From contig NZ_BDMM01000001.1 of assembly GCF_002157625.1 (NCBI RefSeq), positions 620,001 to 684,000 of the forward strand: DNA of 64,000 nt. Direction: 5' to 3'. This document shows positions 8,431 to 17,200 of the stretch, one piece after another. Numbering within the stretch: the first letter of the stretch is position 1; every line of letters begins with the position of its first letter. Both the position numbers and the translations under genes were made by a program. This DNA is from Brevundimonas sp. SH203 (GTDB lineage Bacteria > Pseudomonadota > Alphaproteobacteria > Caulobacterales > Caulobacteraceae). The notes under the pieces were generated by a model, which was not told the DNA's origin, did no database searches, and saw only the letters and a program-made list of their open reading frames with translations.

Positions 8431-8974
8431 GGATCGACCTCCCGTCGCCTTGCGCCGGCGAAAGCCGCGCGCGGAGTTTATCCAGACCACGTTTGACATG
8501 GGATTTCACCGTTCCCAGCGGCAAATTCATGGCTGCCGCGATTTCGGGATGCGACATCCCCGCGCCGTGGCACAGGGACACGCACATCCGTTCGGTTTCG
8601 TTCAACGCCTTCAACGCCTCGTCCAGGTCCATCAGCCCGCCGCGATCCACCGCGACCTCGGCCTGATCCGCCTCCACCTCGGCGACGTAGCGCGCCTCCT
8701 TGGCGACACGCTTCAGATACAGGCGCGCGGCGATCTTCTTGATCCAGCCCGCGAACGTCCCCTGCCCCCGAAACTCCGAACACCGCTGGAAGCCCTGCAG
8801 AAAGGCGTCCTGCGCCACGTCGTCGGCCAAAGACGGCGCCGCCCCCATCCGGCGCAGCAGCCCGCGCACCGCCGAGCCGTGGCGGCGCACCAGTTCTCCA
8901 TACTCCCGCCGTCCGCCGGCGGCCGCCTGGGCCGCCAGCTCGACGTCGTGGAAATCGCGCAAGGATTTGCTCAT
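8420..8974 (-). CDS. ECF-family RNA polymerase sigma factor
   Basis: A 184-residue sigma-70 family protein with region 2 ('YGELVRRHGSAVRGLLRRMG', 'ADDVAQDAFLQGFQR', 'GTFAGWIKKIAARLYL') and region 4 ('LDEALKALNETERMCVSLCH', 'MSHPEIAAAMNLPLGTVKSH'). Regions 1 and 3 are missing, as in all ECF factors. It directs RNA polymerase to stress or envelope promoters; the specific regulon is not visible here. It overlaps the candidate anti-sigma downstream and is preceded, 24 bases upstream on the same strand, by the DUF6249-like membrane gene. Confidence 0.93.
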   Translation of the reverse strand: MSKSLRDFHDVELAAQAAAGGRREYGELVRRHGSAVRGLLRRMGAAPSLADDVAQDAFLQGFQRCSEFRGQGTFAGWIKKIAARLYLKRVAKEARYVAEVEADQAEVAVDRGGLMDLDEALKALNETERMCVSLCHGAGMSHPEIAAAMNLPLGTVKSHVKRGLDKLRARLSPAQGDGRSIHVG

Positions 8975-8998
8975 GACGCTTCCCCCTTCAGGCGGACG

Positions 8999-9397
8999 TC
9001 ACGCCTTGTTCGGGTTGAAGAAGCCCAGGACGATAAAGGCGATGCCGATGGCCGCGGGAATACAGGCGATGCCCAGCATGGCGCCGGCGCCGTTGCCGCC
9101 CCAGACGTGGGTCGCCCCCTCCACCACGATGCCGAAGCCCGCGATGCCGACGCCCGCCGCCAGGCTCAGCACCCCCTTGCGGATGTCCTTGGTGCGCGAC
9201 GGCAGGCTGCGCTCCACGTCCTTGGTCATCGCATCCAGCAACTCGGGCGGCAGCTCCAGCCCCTTGTCCACCGCCTGGCGCACCGTCACCTGCATGTCCC
9301 GCTTCTCGCGATACTTCAGATAGCTGGGGCCGAAGACGATGGCCGTGATGGTGCCGAACACGGCGAAGATGGCGAACAGTGGAACGAGGTCTTCCAT
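8999..9397 (-). CDS. Small membrane protein, DUF6249-like
   Basis: A 132-residue protein. A short N-terminal span (MEDLVPLFAIFAVFGTITAI) is followed by 'YLKYREKRDMQVTVRQAVDKGLELPPELL' split over the usual cytoplasmic linker, then two more spans at about residues 77-95 and 105-127. The YREK...QVT/A..G.ELP.E.. linker is characteristic of the DUF6249 group, often found next to ECF sigma genes. The ATG at 9397 has AAAGGGAT about 10 bases upstream; a longer reading from 9475 lacks support. Likely the first gene of the operon with the sigma and anti-sigma genes, so it may be a component or target of that circuit (inference). Confidence 0.7.
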   Translation of the reverse strand: MEDLVPLFAIFAVFGTITAIVFGPSYLKYREKRDMQVTVRQAVDKGLELPPELLDAMTKDVERSLPSRTKDIRKGVLSLAAGVGIAGFGIVVEGATHVWGGNGAGAMLGIACIPAAIGIAFIVLGFFNPNKA

Positions 9398-9573
9398 GAC
9401 GAATATCCCTTTGGTCCTGTGCAGCAGCCTGATGCGGCGGCCTTCTGACGACAAGAGGCTGCGGGATGCCCGCACGGATGCGACCCCTCACGTGAAATCT
9501 TCGTAAGGTCGCCGTTTCGGCCGTCGCCCGTTCGGTCTAGGGTCCGAACCCGTCAATCGCAGGAGCGTATCGC

Positions 9574-9813
9574 ATGGCCCACGTCACCTATCGCATCGTC
9601 GAACACGACGGCGGCTGGGCCTATCGGTCCGGCGACACCTATTCCGAAACCTTCCCCAGCCACGACGCCGCCAAGGCCGCCGCCGTCCGCGCGGCCCGCG
9701 AGCAGAAGGTCCCCGATCAGACCGCCGCCATCGAATACGAGACGGCGAACGGCGAATGGATCACCGAAAGCGCCGACGGCCACGACCGGCCCAGCACGGA
9801 CGTCGAGGGCTGA
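9574..9813 (+). CDS. DUF2188-like small protein
   Basis: A 79-residue cytoplasmic protein, 'YRIVEHDGGWAYRSGDTYSETFPSHDAAKAAAVRAA', that matches the DUF2188 pattern of a strand-rich unit ending in a DA..AA helix. The family has no established biochemical role. AGGAG lies 8 bases before the ATG. It is followed 7 bases later by the exported EEP-family gene and probably shares its transcript. Confidence 0.75.
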   Translation: MAHVTYRIVEHDGGWAYRSGDTYSETFPSHDAAKAAAVRAAREQKVPDQTAAIEYETANGEWITESADGHDRPSTDVEG

Positions 9814-9820
9814 TCCAGCC

Positions 9821-10630
9821 GTGATCGCGCGCCGCACCCTGCTGGCCGCCGGGGCGCTGTCGCCGCTGGCGGCCTGCGCCACTACGCCGACGGCCCGTCC
9901 GGGCGCCGAGTTGAAGCTCGCCACCTTCAACATCTGGCACAATCTGGGCGACTGGCCCGCGCGCCGTCCGCTGCTGATCGCGGCGCTGAAGGCCGAGGAC
10001 GCCGACGTCATCGCCCTACAGGAGGTGTTGCAGGACGCCGCCGTGGGGCTGGAGAATCAGGCGGCCATGCTGGCGCGCGAACTGGGCGACTATCGCGTCG
10101 CCTTCGTCTCGACCGATCCCGAGGGGGCGCCCCGCCGCTACGGCAACGCCCTTCTGACCCGCCTGCCCGTTACGGCCGAGGCCTCCACGCGGCTGGAGCC
10201 GCTGGACGATTATCGCACCGCCCTGCGCCTTCGCGTCTCGGTTCAGGGTCGCCCCGTCGATGTCGTCGTCACCCATCTGGCGTGGCAGGACGACGCCGGC
10301 CCGGTGCGCGCCCGCCAGATCGCCTCGCTGCTGGACTGGCTGCCCCGCGACGGCGCGCCCCTGGTCGTCATGGGCGACTTCAATGCGACCCAGGACGATT
10401 CGGGCCTGGCCGTCCTGACCGGTCCCCGGTTCTTCAGCGCCCTGCCGCGCGGGTCGGTCGTCACCACCCTGAACCCGGCCAAGGGCCACCCGAACCGCGT
10501 CATCGACCACATCTTCGCCGAGCGATCCGCCTTCGCCCCCGTCACGGCCCATCTGTTCGGCGACACGCCCGCGAACGGCGAATATCCATCCGACCACTTC
10601 GGCGTGGCCGCGACGCTTCGCCTTAGCTGA
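9821..10630 (+). CDS. Exported endonuclease/exonuclease/phosphatase-family lipoprotein
   Basis: A 269-residue EEP-fold protein. The N-terminus 'IARRTLLAAGALSPLAAC' has a twin-arginine-like start and a lipobox ending at Cys19, so it is probably a periplasmic lipoprotein. EEP landmarks follow in order: TFNIWHN, ALQEVLQD (catalytic Glu), 'VVVTHLAW', 'VVMGDFNATQDD' (GDFN) and a C-terminal SDHFGV. Family members cleave phosphodiester bonds in nucleic acids, phosphoinositides or sphingomyelin; the substrate is unknown. The GTG start at 9821 keeps the signal at the N-terminus. Its end overlaps the next gene's end by 8 bases (convergent). Confidence 0.85.
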   Translation: MIARRTLLAAGALSPLAACATTPTARPGAELKLATFNIWHNLGDWPARRPLLIAALKAEDADVIALQEVLQDAAVGLENQAAMLARELGDYRVAFVSTDPEGAPRRYGNALLTRLPVTAEASTRLEPLDDYRTALRLRVSVQGRPVDVVVTHLAWQDDAGPVRARQIASLLDWLPRDGAPLVVMGDFNATQDDSGLAVLTGPRFFSALPRGSVVTTLNPAKGHPNRVIDHIFAERSAFAPVTAHLFGDTPANGEYPSDHFGVAATLRLS

Positions 10631-10970
10631 GCGCCGCTTCGTAAAGCTCGGGCTTGAAGCCGATCAGGCGCCGGTCGCCCAGGTCCAGCACAGGCCGCTT
10701 GATCATCGACGGCTGCGCCAGCATCAGGGCGATCGCCTTTTCCTTGTCGATCCCCGCCTTGTCGGCGTCCGGCAGCTTCTTGAACGTGGTCCCGGCGCGG
10801 TTCAGCACCGTCTCCCACCCATGCTCGTCGATCCACTGCCCCAGCCGCGCCGCATCCGCCCCGGCCTTCTTGTAGTCATGGAACACATAATCGACCCCAT
10901 GCTGCCCCAGCCAGACCCGCGCCTTCTTGACCGTGTCGCAGTTCGGAATGCCGTATAGGGTGTAGGTCAT
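10623..10970 (-). CDS. ArsC/Spx-family thioredoxin-fold protein (YffB-like)
   Basis: A 115-residue protein with 'YGIPNCDTVKKARVWL' near the N-terminus, the single-cysteine site typical of the YffB/Spx branch of the ArsC family, and the C-terminal 'MIKRPVLDLG' that carries the cis-proline and arginine. YffB-like proteins are thought to be glutathione-dependent reductases; arsenate reduction is not implied because no ars genes are nearby. The sequence is complete and uninterrupted. Confidence 0.88.
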   Translation of the reverse strand: MTYTLYGIPNCDTVKKARVWLGQHGVDYVFHDYKKAGADAARLGQWIDEHGWETVLNRAGTTFKKLPDADKAGIDKEKAIALMLAQPSMIKRPVLDLGDRRLIGFKPELYEAALS

Positions 10971-11026
10971 CGTTCCTCGGAGGATGTCAGGTTTGTGTTA
11001 AGGAGCCAGCAGCGCAAATCGACGTG

Positions 11027-11494
11027 TCAGGACGGCTGTGCCAGAATTTCGATTTCTCGAAGTCGGAGCCAAGTACCGAAAAATGCGACGACTGGCAGAA
11101 GCGCCAGGCTGATGAGGTAAATACCTGTAGCTGTTTCGACGCTTCCCCAACCAAAGCGGCCATCAGCCATCGGCGCTGCCCATACCAGCACACCAGCCAG
11201 TCCGAGCACGCTCAACAAGCCAAGCGATGGCCCAATCATTTTCGACAGTTCAGCCCTCTGCCCCTGCGTCGCGCCTCTTCGCTCAGCTCTTGTGATGTTT
11301 AGAAGCTGAACGAAGCCCGACCGGAAAACCAGCAGCAGTCCAAAGACGAGTACAATCGCTGGAAGGACGAGGGTCCACATCCTGACATTGGGATAAGCGC
11401 CGTCCGGCGCAAGTCGCCAAAAGATCGCGCCAGCTATCATGGCCAGGCCAATGCCACCTAAAACAGCAGCCTGCCGTCTTGCCGCTATCGTCAT
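11027..11494 (-). CDS. Hypothetical four-span membrane protein
   Basis: A 155-residue protein with hydrophobic segments at about residues 10-28, 40-57, 93-108 and 122-143, and a basic loop 'ITRAERRGATQGQRAEL' between spans two and three. No family recognised. Its GC content is visibly lower than that of the flanking genes, as is that of the next gene upstream, which suggests that both came in together. Confidence 0.6.
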   Translation of the reverse strand: MTIAARRQAAVLGGIGLAMIAGAIFWRLAPDGAYPNVRMWTLVLPAIVLVFGLLLVFRSGFVQLLNITRAERRGATQGQRAELSKMIGPSLGLLSVLGLAGVLVWAAPMADGRFGWGSVETATGIYLISLALLPVVAFFGTWLRLREIEILAQPS

Positions 11495-11624
11495 GGATCA
11501 GCTTTCACAGATTTGCATTTCATTGCAGCTCAAACGTGGTTCAAGCAACATCAGCGCTCCACCCCTTAGCTTAAATTCAGAGCGTCCGCGTTCAGCGATG
11601 AAGCCTAGGATCGAAATCGACCCG

Positions 11625-12005
11625 TTAGAGGCCTTCGGATGGTCCGCTTCGCGCAAGGGATGCACCAGCGTGCGAGTCCCGGAATGCGTCCATGAATGAT
11701 CGAAACCAGCCGCTGTCCATGCCCATTGATCGTCTTCCCTGATGGGCGATGGCAAAGACCAAGCCCCAAGGCGACGCGGGGCCGAAGCCATGCTCGCAGT
11801 AGACGATAAAAGTATCCGACTCCGCTTCGTGATCGAAGACGACCCACCCTTCAAACTGTTGCCCCGGGTTCCCGTACTCCCAATCAAGGGCGACCGGGCG
11901 CGGGTCGATGAGCCCGCGCAGAACGGCCTGCTTTGCTTGATCGTCCGCGAGAACCGACAACTCCCTGTTGATCAGGACGGCGACATCGGCGGAAGAAATG
12001 GGCAT
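11625..12005 (-). CDS. Hypothetical protein, low-GC patch
   Basis: A 126-residue cytoplasmic protein with no signal peptide. The aromatic/glycine-rich core ('VALDWEYGNPGQQFEGWVVF', 'YCEHGFGPASPWGLVF', 'MGMDSGWFRSFMDAF') looks like a folded domain of the kind found in orphan or immunity-type proteins, but I do not recognise a family. GGAGG lies 12 bases before the ATG at 12005; a TTG at 12011 lies closer to it and is possible. Coding is supported by conserved-looking composition rather than by homology, so confidence is moderate. Confidence 0.55.
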   Translation of the reverse strand: MPISSADVAVLINRELSVLADDQAKQAVLRGLIDPRPVALDWEYGNPGQQFEGWVVFDHEAESDTFIVYCEHGFGPASPWGLVFAIAHQGRRSMGMDSGWFRSFMDAFRDSHAGASLARSGPSEGL

Positions 12006-12011
12006 AATCAA

Positions 12012-12377
12012 AGCCTACCTCCGCTCGATACGAATGTCGCCTTTCCATCCCTAACAGACAACCGCGACGACCGCTTTGCGGCTTCACCGCCAGCATGCTG
12101 CGCGAGTTAAAACCTGGCGCACACTGGCATCGCGCTCAACCAGCCACCCTATCGATCCGAACAATTCTCAGCGTTTCCAGCGCCCTGAAGCCCCGCAGCG
12201 TCAATCGACCATACAAGCCCAAAGGTGCGGTATGATGTCATCCGGTCTTTGACATCCTGGCGCATCGAAATTGCACCTTCTTGCACATTGCACCTGTTTT
12301 CGGGGTGCAGTGCAATTTCGCCCGGCGCCGATTTCAGACGAAGTGCACACAGTACACTCTGTTTTCGCGGCCCGCCT
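12012..12377. other. Intergenic stretch with GC drop and a bulged hairpin
   Basis: No plausible gene. It holds lower-GC sequence and, at 12267-12319, a cluster of TGCAC/GTGCA repeats that can form a long hairpin (listed separately). Promoter of the hypothetical gene starting at 12005 must lie in the left part, but I see no convincing -35/-10 pair. Confidence 0.6.
12267..12319. repeat. Nested inverted repeat of TGCAC units
   Basis: GAAATTGCA at 12267-12275 and TGCAATTTC at 12311-12319 are exact reverse complements. Inside, TTGCACATTGCACC (12281-12294) pairs with GGTGCAGTGCAA (12304-12315) with a two-base bulge around a nine-base loop. No T-run follows on either strand, so this is not a standard intrinsic terminator. 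Confidence 0.65.
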
Positions 12378-13097
12378 TCAGACCAGCAGACCGGCCAGAA
12401 CGCCGATGACCATCATAAGGGCGCTCCCGAGCATCATCATCAGGTTGATGGCGATCTGCAGGACCAGCCCCTTGCCGATCCCGGCGGCGACGCCGCGATA
12501 CCACCGCCCGCGCCCCATCCTGACGAAGGTCACGACGCCGAGGACGAACAGGGCCACGCTGCCCATCATCGCCACCGGCCCCGTGCCGTAGATGAACCAG
12601 AACAACGGCAGCATAGGAACGGTCCAGGCGTTCAGATAGGCGAAGGACGCGCGAAACCCACGACGCCAGCCCAGGGTCTCCGCGTCCCACCAGCGCACGA
12701 ACGGCAGGACCGCCAGCGCATAGAGCGGCGCCATCAGCGGGACGGTCAAAAACGACATCCAGCCATCGGCGTCGGCCATGAAGGCGTCGCGCGACTTGCC
12801 GGACTGGGCGACCAGCGACGCGATCACATCCGCGGGTATTTGATCCAGCGCCCCGCCCATTCCGCCGCGCAGAAACACGATCAGCATCAGGATCGCATTC
12901 AGCGCCAGATAGAGCTTCAGCGGCTTGGCATAGACCCCGCCGCCGGTCGGCCCCTCGATCATCCAGGCCTGCAGCACCAGGCGCGGGCGGATCAGCAGGT
13001 CGCGCGCCGTGCGGATGTCTGCGCCGCCAAAGCCCAGGGCGTCTTCGGACAGGTCCTTGAACGCCTGTTTGCGCGTGGTCTCGCCGTCGGTCGTCAT
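12378..13097 (-). CDS. Multi-span membrane protein (DUF3667/Yip1-like)
   Basis: A 239-residue protein. A short cytoplasmic N-terminus contains 'DIRTARDLLIRPRLVLQAW', resembling the 'RTVRDLLLRP' segment of DUF3667 membrane proteins, but the zinc ribbon of that family is absent. Five hydrophobic segments follow at about residues 70-85, 130-150, 165-185, 185-200 and 215-238. The ATG at 13097 follows a GGGGACG ribosome site. Role unknown. It lies downstream of and on the same strand as the TonB receptor gene. Confidence 0.65.
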   Translation of the reverse strand: MTTDGETTRKQAFKDLSEDALGFGGADIRTARDLLIRPRLVLQAWMIEGPTGGGVYAKPLKLYLALNAILMLIVFLRGGMGGALDQIPADVIASLVAQSGKSRDAFMADADGWMSFLTVPLMAPLYALAVLPFVRWWDAETLGWRRGFRASFAYLNAWTVPMLPLFWFIYGTGPVAMMGSVALFVLGVVTFVRMGRGRWYRGVAAGIGKGLVLQIAINLMMMLGSALMMVIGVLAGLLV

Positions 13098-13159
13098 GGA
13101 TCGTCCCCGTGAAGGGGATGCATACACCGCCCGGTCGACCGCGCAAACGCGCGACCGGC

Positions 13160-15778
13160 TCAGAACCGCTTGGTCAGCCCCACGCTGAACACCCGCCCGC
13201 GCGGATCGGCGACGACGGGATCGTAGCCCAGGGCGAACTGGGCCAGGGGCGGCGCCTTGTCGAACACATTGACCACCCCCATCGCCAGGTCGATGTCGGC
13301 GCCCAGGGTGCGGCTGAACAGCACGTCCGCCGTCGTCTGGCTGGCGATGGTCGGATCGGTGATCCCGCTGCGGTCGTTGCGATAGCCGTCGGTATAGTGG
13401 ACCAGCGCCGTCACCGCGTTCGCTCCCCCGCTCCAGCCCAGGGCGAACTCCCCGCGATTGCGCGGCAGCGACCGGCCGATATTGCCCAGATTGGTCGATC
13501 CGACGCCCGAGACCCGGGCCGCCCCGTCGTTCAGGCGGATGTCGTAGCGGTCCACATAGGTCCAGGTCGCCGACGCCGTCGCCCGCCCGCCCCACAGATC
13601 CCGGCCATAGCGCGCCGCCAGGTCCAGTCCTTGCGTCTCGATGGACGAGGCGTTGATGAAATACAGCTGCACGAAGGTCAGGGCGCCGCTGGGCGAGCGG
13701 GTGATGCGGCCTTGCGCCGGGGTTCCCGTCCGCCCCGCCGCCGTATCGGCCGCCGCCTGGTCGATGACGCCCTGCGCCGATTCCTTGACGACCTGATCCG
13801 TATAGTCGAACCGCCAGGCGTCCACGCTGAACTCCAGCCCCTCCAGCGGCCGCCACACGGCCCCCAGGCTCAGGCTCTCGGACTTCTCGGGCTTCAGCGC
13901 CGCATCGCCCGAGGTCAGGGTGTTGACGAAGACGAAGGCGCCCCGGTCGAAGACCGACGGCTGCGACGCCTGGGCCCCCGACTGGGCATAGACTGACGGC
14001 GCGCGGAACCCCTGCCCCCACGACGCCCTCAGCGCCAGGGCGTCGGTGACGTCCCAACGCACGGCGGCCTTGGGGCTGAACCGCCCGTCGCCGTCATAGG
14101 TCTCGTACCGGCCCGCCAGCTGCGCCTCGATCCGGTCGCCCAGATGCAGACGCGCCTCGGCGAAGGCGGCCAGCGCCTGCTGATCGCCCTCGAAGTCGGG
14201 GGAATAGCCGGCGGTCAGAAGGTCGCCCGCATTGACCAGATCGCTCCAGTCGTGCCGGAAACCGCTGCGCCGATACTGGACGCCCAGCGCCACATCGACC
14301 GCCCCGCCGTCCCAGGTCAGGGCCTGACCGCTGGTCGAGGCCTCCGCCGTGGTCAGGGTCGAGGCTCCGCGCAGCCCTGTATAGCCGATCAGACTGTCGA
14401 TCAGGGCGGCGCCGTTGGCCGTGCCGGTCCCCAGATAGGCGCTGCCGAACGGGTTGAAATACTGACAGGCGCCGACGCCCGCCGTCCCCGTCGCCGGGTT
14501 GCAGCCCGCCCCGCCAAAGCCGTTCAGGGCGTTCTGCAAGGCGCTGCCGATCACGTCCGGCTTGTCATAGGCGACGTGCTGGCGGCTGCTGGTCGCCGCC
14601 AGGCTCCAGCTCCAGCCGCCGGCGAACTGACCGTCCAGACCGGCCGCCAGCCGCCAGGTCCGGTAGTCGAAGTCCGCCCGGGACGCCCCCGCCTCGGCCC
14701 CCAGCAGCCGTCCGCGGAACAGCACCGCCTCCCCGAACGGATTGTCGGGATGCGACGCGGGCACGCTCAGCGACCGCGCCAGGATCGGCAGGGACGGCGA
14801 CTGGCGGGCCACGGTCTTCGTCGACGACCAGGCCCCCTGCAGCGTCAGCGTCATGTCCCCGACCGGCCGACGATAGTCGGCGAACGCCTGCGTCCGCGTC
14901 TCCTCAGGCGTCAGGTCGAAGAAGTCGGAATAGTCCAGCCGGCAGAAGCCGTCGGTCGCGCTGTTCTTGTAGGCGCTGGCGAAGGCCGGGTTCCCGCAGG
15001 CCGGATCGGGCGAGAAGCCGTTGCGGCTGGGCCGGAAATAGGACCCCGGCTGGCCATAGCTCGTCACGGCCGTCCAGGCCGCCCGGCCATAGCGTTCGGC
15101 CTGGGTGAAGGCCCGCTCGTCCGAGCCCAGCGCCGAACGGTGGAAGTGCGAGGCCGCCAGCGTCAGGTTTCCGCCCAGCAGGTCGAACCCGCCGATGGCC
15201 TGGATCACGCTCTCGTCCGACCCGTCCGCCCCGGCGTATTTGGCCGAGACCTCGGGCCGATCCACGTCGTGCCGGGTGATGAAGTTGACCACCCCGGCCA
15301 CCGCGTCCGAGCCATAGACGGCCGAGGCCCCGTCCTTGACCACCTCGACCCGCTGCAGCGCGATCATCGGAACCAATGAGTTGATGTCCACGAAGGCCGA
15401 GCCGTCGGTGGCGACCACGGCGCTGGTCGTCCAGCGCTGGCCGTCCACCAGCACCAGGGTCGAGCCCAGACCCAGGTTGCGCAGGTTGAACTGGGCCGTG
15501 CCCGAACTCTGCGGCTGGTTCAGCTGATCGACCTGGGCTTCCGAGCCGGAGTTGGCCGTGACCAGCCGCACCAGTTGCGAGGCGTCGGCGACCCCGGCGG
15601 CGTCCATGACCTCGCGCCCCACCGTCTCGACCGGCGCGATCCGGTCGCCGCCCGCGATACGCGACCCCGTGACGACGATGTCGTCCACCTGGGCCGCTCT
15701 CTGGTCTTCGGCCTGTGCGCCCACGGCCGCCGCCAGCCAGGCCATGGAGGCCGTCGCCATCAGGATTTTGCGCTGTGT
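13160..15778 (-). CDS. TonB-dependent outer-membrane receptor (carbohydrate locus)
   Basis: An 872-residue TonB-dependent receptor. A signal peptide (MTQRKILMATASMAWLAAAV) is followed by a TonB-box-like 'DDIVVTGSRIAGGD', a plug domain with 'LRNLGLGSTLVLVDGQRW' and 'VEVVKDGASAVYGSDAVAGV', and a 22-strand barrel ending in the aromatic RKRF-type 'FSVGLTKRF'. It has no N-terminal carboxypeptidase-like domain. The start was set at 15778 because GGGGGAG lies 7 bases upstream. It is divergent from the ABC ATPase gene, and a LacI-type palindrome lies between them, so it is probably the outer-membrane port for the sugar handled by this locus. Confidence 0.92.
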   Translation of the reverse strand, partial: TQRKILMATASMAWLAAAVGAQAEDQRAAQVDDIVVTGSRIAGGDRIAPVETVGREVMDAAGVADASQLVRLVTANSGSEAQVDQLNQPQSSGTAQFNLRNLGLGSTLVLVDGQRWTTSAVVATDGSAFVDINSLVPMIALQRVEVVKDGASAVYGSDAVAGVVNFITRHDVDRPEVSAKYAGADGSDESVIQAIGGFDLLGGNLTLAASHFHRSALGSDERAFTQAERYGRAAWTAVTSYGQPGSYFRPSRNGFSPDPACGNPAFASAYKNSATDGFCRLDYSDFFDLTPEETRTQAFADYRRPVGDMTLTLQGAWSSTKTVARQSPSLPILARSLSVPASHPDNPFGEAVLFRGRLLGAEAGASRADFDYRTWRLAAGLDGQFAGGWSWSLAATSSRQHVAYDKPDVIGSALQNALNGFGGAGCNPATGTAGVGACQYFNPFGSAYLGTGTANGAALIDSLIGYTGLRGASTLTTAEASTSGQALTWDGGAVDVALGVQYRRSGFRHDWSDLVNAGDLLTAGYSPDFEGDQQALAAFAEARLHLGDRIEAQLAGRYETYDGDGRFSPKAAVRWDVTDALALRASWGQGFRAPSVYAQSGAQASQPSVFDRGAFVFVNTLTSGDAALKPEKSESLSLGAVWRPLEGLEFSVDAWRFDYTDQVVKESAQGVIDQAAADTAAGRTGTPAQGRITRSPSGALTFVQLYFINASSIETQGLDLAARYGRDLWGGRATASATWTYVDRYDIRLNDGAARVSGVGSTNLGNIGRSLPRNRGEFALGWSGGANAVTALVHYTDGYRNDRSGITDPTIASQTTADVLFSRTLGADIDLAMGVVNVFDKAPPLAQFALGYDPVVADPRGRVFSVGLTKRF

Positions 15779-15903
15779 CATTCGGATGCTCCCCCGCGAT
15801 TGGCAGCGGCTTCTATCCACCATCGTCATTTTGCGAAAGCCTAATTTCGCAGTTTTGCAAATTCAGTCGTCGGCAGAACGGCCTGCGGCATTGATCCTGC
15901 GAT

Positions 15904-15915
15904 GTAACCGGTTAC
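15904..15915. promoter_or_regulatory. LacI-type operator palindrome between receptor and ABC ATPase
   Basis: GTAACCGGTTAC is a perfect 12-bp palindrome with the central CG typical of LacI-family sites. It lies 41 bases before the ABC ATPase start and about 125 bases before the divergent receptor start. A near-match, ATGTAAGCGGTTACAT, lies in front of the LacI gene of the same locus. Confidence 0.7.
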
Positions 15916-15955
15916 GGTGCGCCAAAAGAGAAACGGCTCAAGGGGAACAGGAAGC

Positions 15956-17044
<1,089 letters not shown>

Positions 17045-17190
17045 CCCTATCCCATTGGGAGAGGGCTTGAGCACACGGCGGCGAAGGCCGTCGTTCTTGT
17101 GCGAAAGGGTGAGGGTCGGGTGGCGCGACTTGGCCCACCGGCCGCCCCTCATCCGGCCCTTCGGGCCACCTTCTCCCACTGGGAGAAGGG
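17045..17190. repeat. RIME-like intergenic palindromic repeat
   Basis: Between two convergent genes. At 17045-17065 CCCTATCCCA and TGGGAGAGGG form a near-perfect palindrome, at 17155-17167 GGCCCTTCGGGCC is a small hairpin, and at 17169-17189 CCTTCTCCCACTGGGAGAAGG is an exact 21-bp palindrome. The 'CCCTCATCCGG...CCTTCTCCC' pattern matches the dispersed mosaic elements known from rhizobia and other alphaproteobacteria. It may also serve as a two-way transcription stop. Confidence 0.75.
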
Positions 17191-17200
17191 ATGTCAGTAG

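Noticed and set aside
11498-11887. 129-codon frame overlapping the low-GC hypothetical gene
   Set aside because: N-terminal half is Ser/Arg-rich noise; the alternative frame has folded-domain character and a ribosome site. A frameshifted tail cannot be fully excluded.
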